A stretch of 7,843 nucleotides of DNA. Origin: Candidatus Woesearchaeota archaeon (GTDB lineage: Archaea; Nanobdellota; Nanobdellia; Woesearchaeales; UBA11716). The stretch covers positions 1-7,843 of the forward strand of contig DUKR01000073.1 of the NCBI GenBank assembly GCA_013329175.1, given 5' to 3'. The notes under the pieces were generated by a model. The model searched no databases. It was not told the DNA's origin and saw only the letters and a program-made list of their open reading frames with translations. This document shows positions 7,539 to 7,843 of this stretch, piece after piece (the first letter of the stretch is position 1; the number at the start of each line of letters is the position of its first letter). A program made the translations under genes and the position numbers.

Positions 7539-7569
7539 CCTGCATGATTTATCTCCCTGCATGATTTAT
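7539..7569 (-). repeat. Perfect 14-bp direct repeat overlapping the promoter (possible operator)
   Basis: ATAAATCATGCAGG occurs twice on the minus strand (7569-7556 and 7552-7539), separated by GAG, giving a 17-bp period. The upstream copy shares its first bases with the TATA box and the downstream copy covers the predicted transcription start. Two exact copies in this position could be a repressor site or a simple duplication. The copies are certain; the role is a guess. Confidence 0.6.
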
Positions 7570-7578
7570 AAAGCTTTT
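7565..7578 (-). promoter_or_regulatory. Archaeal-type promoter (BRE + TATA box) of the Rhs-Hint operon
   Basis: Read on the minus strand, AAAAGC (BRE-like, 7578-7573) runs straight into TTTATAAA (7572-7565). In archaea the TATA centre lies about 26 bases before the start of transcription, which would be near 7542. This is the only such element I saw before the Rhs gene. It excludes the in-frame ATG at 7562 as a start, if the assignment is right. No matching bacterial -35/-10 pair was evident. The element is seen in the sequence; its use as a promoter is inferred. Confidence 0.6.
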
Positions 7579-7741
7579 GGGATGCCGCACCACTCAGCCA
7601 ATTAATTGAATCTGCCTGCCTTGTTTAATAGTGTGCGAAGGGCAGCAATCCAGGGAAAAGCATAGTGTCCTCATATCGTTCCTTGAGCATTGTGCTCCTC
7701 TCGAGAGAAGAGAGCATCAGGAATGATGTAAGGGCACGAGG
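7579..7741. other. Intergenic region upstream of the operon
   Basis: Between the promoter and the right repeat arm I see only the palindrome and a weak minus-strand ORF of 30 codons (7717-7625; contains STMLKERYEDTMLFPGLL). This ORF has an internal ATG at 7690 preceded by GAGGAG. Its sequence is not repeated elsewhere in the window and it resembles no family I know. No RNA gene was recognised. Confidence 0.4.
7693..7716. repeat. Imperfect palindrome / hairpin upstream of the operon
   Basis: A perfect 10-bp palindrome CTCTCGAGAG (7698-7707) is flanked by TGCTC (7693-7697) and GAGCA (7712-7716), which also pair, with a four-base bulge AAGA on one side. It lies about 120 bp upstream of the TATA box and next to the right repeat arm. 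It may be a protein-binding site or a hairpin; no T-run follows that would mark a terminator. Confidence 0.5.
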
Positions 7742-7843
7742 GAAAAAATGCATTCCCTAAAACGGGCATTGCCGACGGCTACTTTGCCAAAAGCGATGCT
7801 ACTGTTCTCTCTCCTCCTGCCTGCGGTGAAATTGCTCTTGAAA
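7742..7843 (-). repeat. Right arm of the inverted repeat flanking the operon (cut by window edge)
   Basis: Reverse-complement partner of 107-207. Relative to the left arm it has a one-base insertion, so a plus-arm-type reading (SNFTAG...AFGKVAVGN) shifts frame before the GNAFF segment; at least one copy therefore cannot encode the same protein. On the plus strand an ORF opens at 7748 (MHSLKRALPTATLPKAMLLF), has GAGGG five bases upstream and runs off the edge. The left arm lacks that ATG, so I do not call it a gene. Confidence 0.75.

Noticed and set aside
7625..7717. 30-codon minus-strand ORF upstream of the operon
   Set aside because: Its GAGGAG precedes only an internal ATG and overlaps the palindrome. 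No homology is recognised, and a chance ORF of this size is expected.
7748..7843. Plus-strand ORF with GAGGG before the ATG, running off the right edge
   Set aside because: The equivalent frame in the left arm lacks this ATG and meets a stop a few codons beyond the point where the window cuts the right arm. The piece is too short and low in complexity (Leu/Ala/Lys) to call.

Overview
The window holds one compact two-gene operon on the minus strand, about 7.3 kb long. It reads from a promoter near 7570 leftward to a stop at 275, and an inverted repeat lies outside each end. The first gene (3126-7508) encodes a secreted or surface YD/Rhs-repeat shell protein. The second (275-3121) encodes a secreted multidomain protein. 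In order, the second protein has a signal peptide, a calcium-binding-type Dx[ND]xNG loop, four six-cysteine repeats, a hydrophobic pre-Hint region, a Hint (intein-like) autoprocessing domain and a proline-rich, very basic C-terminal tail. This is the parts list of a polymorphic-toxin (Rhs/Hint) system, but the Rhs shell and the Hint-tail part sit on two polypeptides, each with its own signal peptide.

The organism looks archaeal, possibly from a little-cultivated lineage, though this is an inference. The promoter has a BRE-like A-rich element followed directly by TTTATAAA, the usual archaeal arrangement, and I saw no convincing bacterial -35/-10 pair. Arginine in the sampled parts of the Rhs gene is mostly AGG/AGA. 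The second gene has a good Shine-Dalgarno sequence (AGGTGG). A bacterial host is not excluded, and I do not name a taxon.

Layout from right to left, following transcription. 7742-7843 is one arm of an inverted repeat, cut by the window edge. 7579-7741 is intergenic, with an imperfect palindrome at 7693-7716 and no convincing gene. 7539-7578 is the promoter, overlapped by two copies of a 14-bp direct repeat. 3126-7508 is the Rhs gene. A 4-nt gap separates its stop from the ATG of the Hint gene (275-3121), whose Shine-Dalgarno lies inside the end of the Rhs gene. 107-207 is the other repeat arm (about 85% identical to the first, inverted). 1-106 holds nothing I can assign.

Working model (inference): both proteins are exported together. 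The YD-repeat protein builds a shell or surface filament. The partner protein carries the disulfide-rich stalk and a Hint domain able to release a C-terminal basic tail. No immunity-type gene follows the Hint gene inside the window, and the tail lies directly beside a repeat arm, so the effector end may be exchanged, truncated or not a toxin at all.
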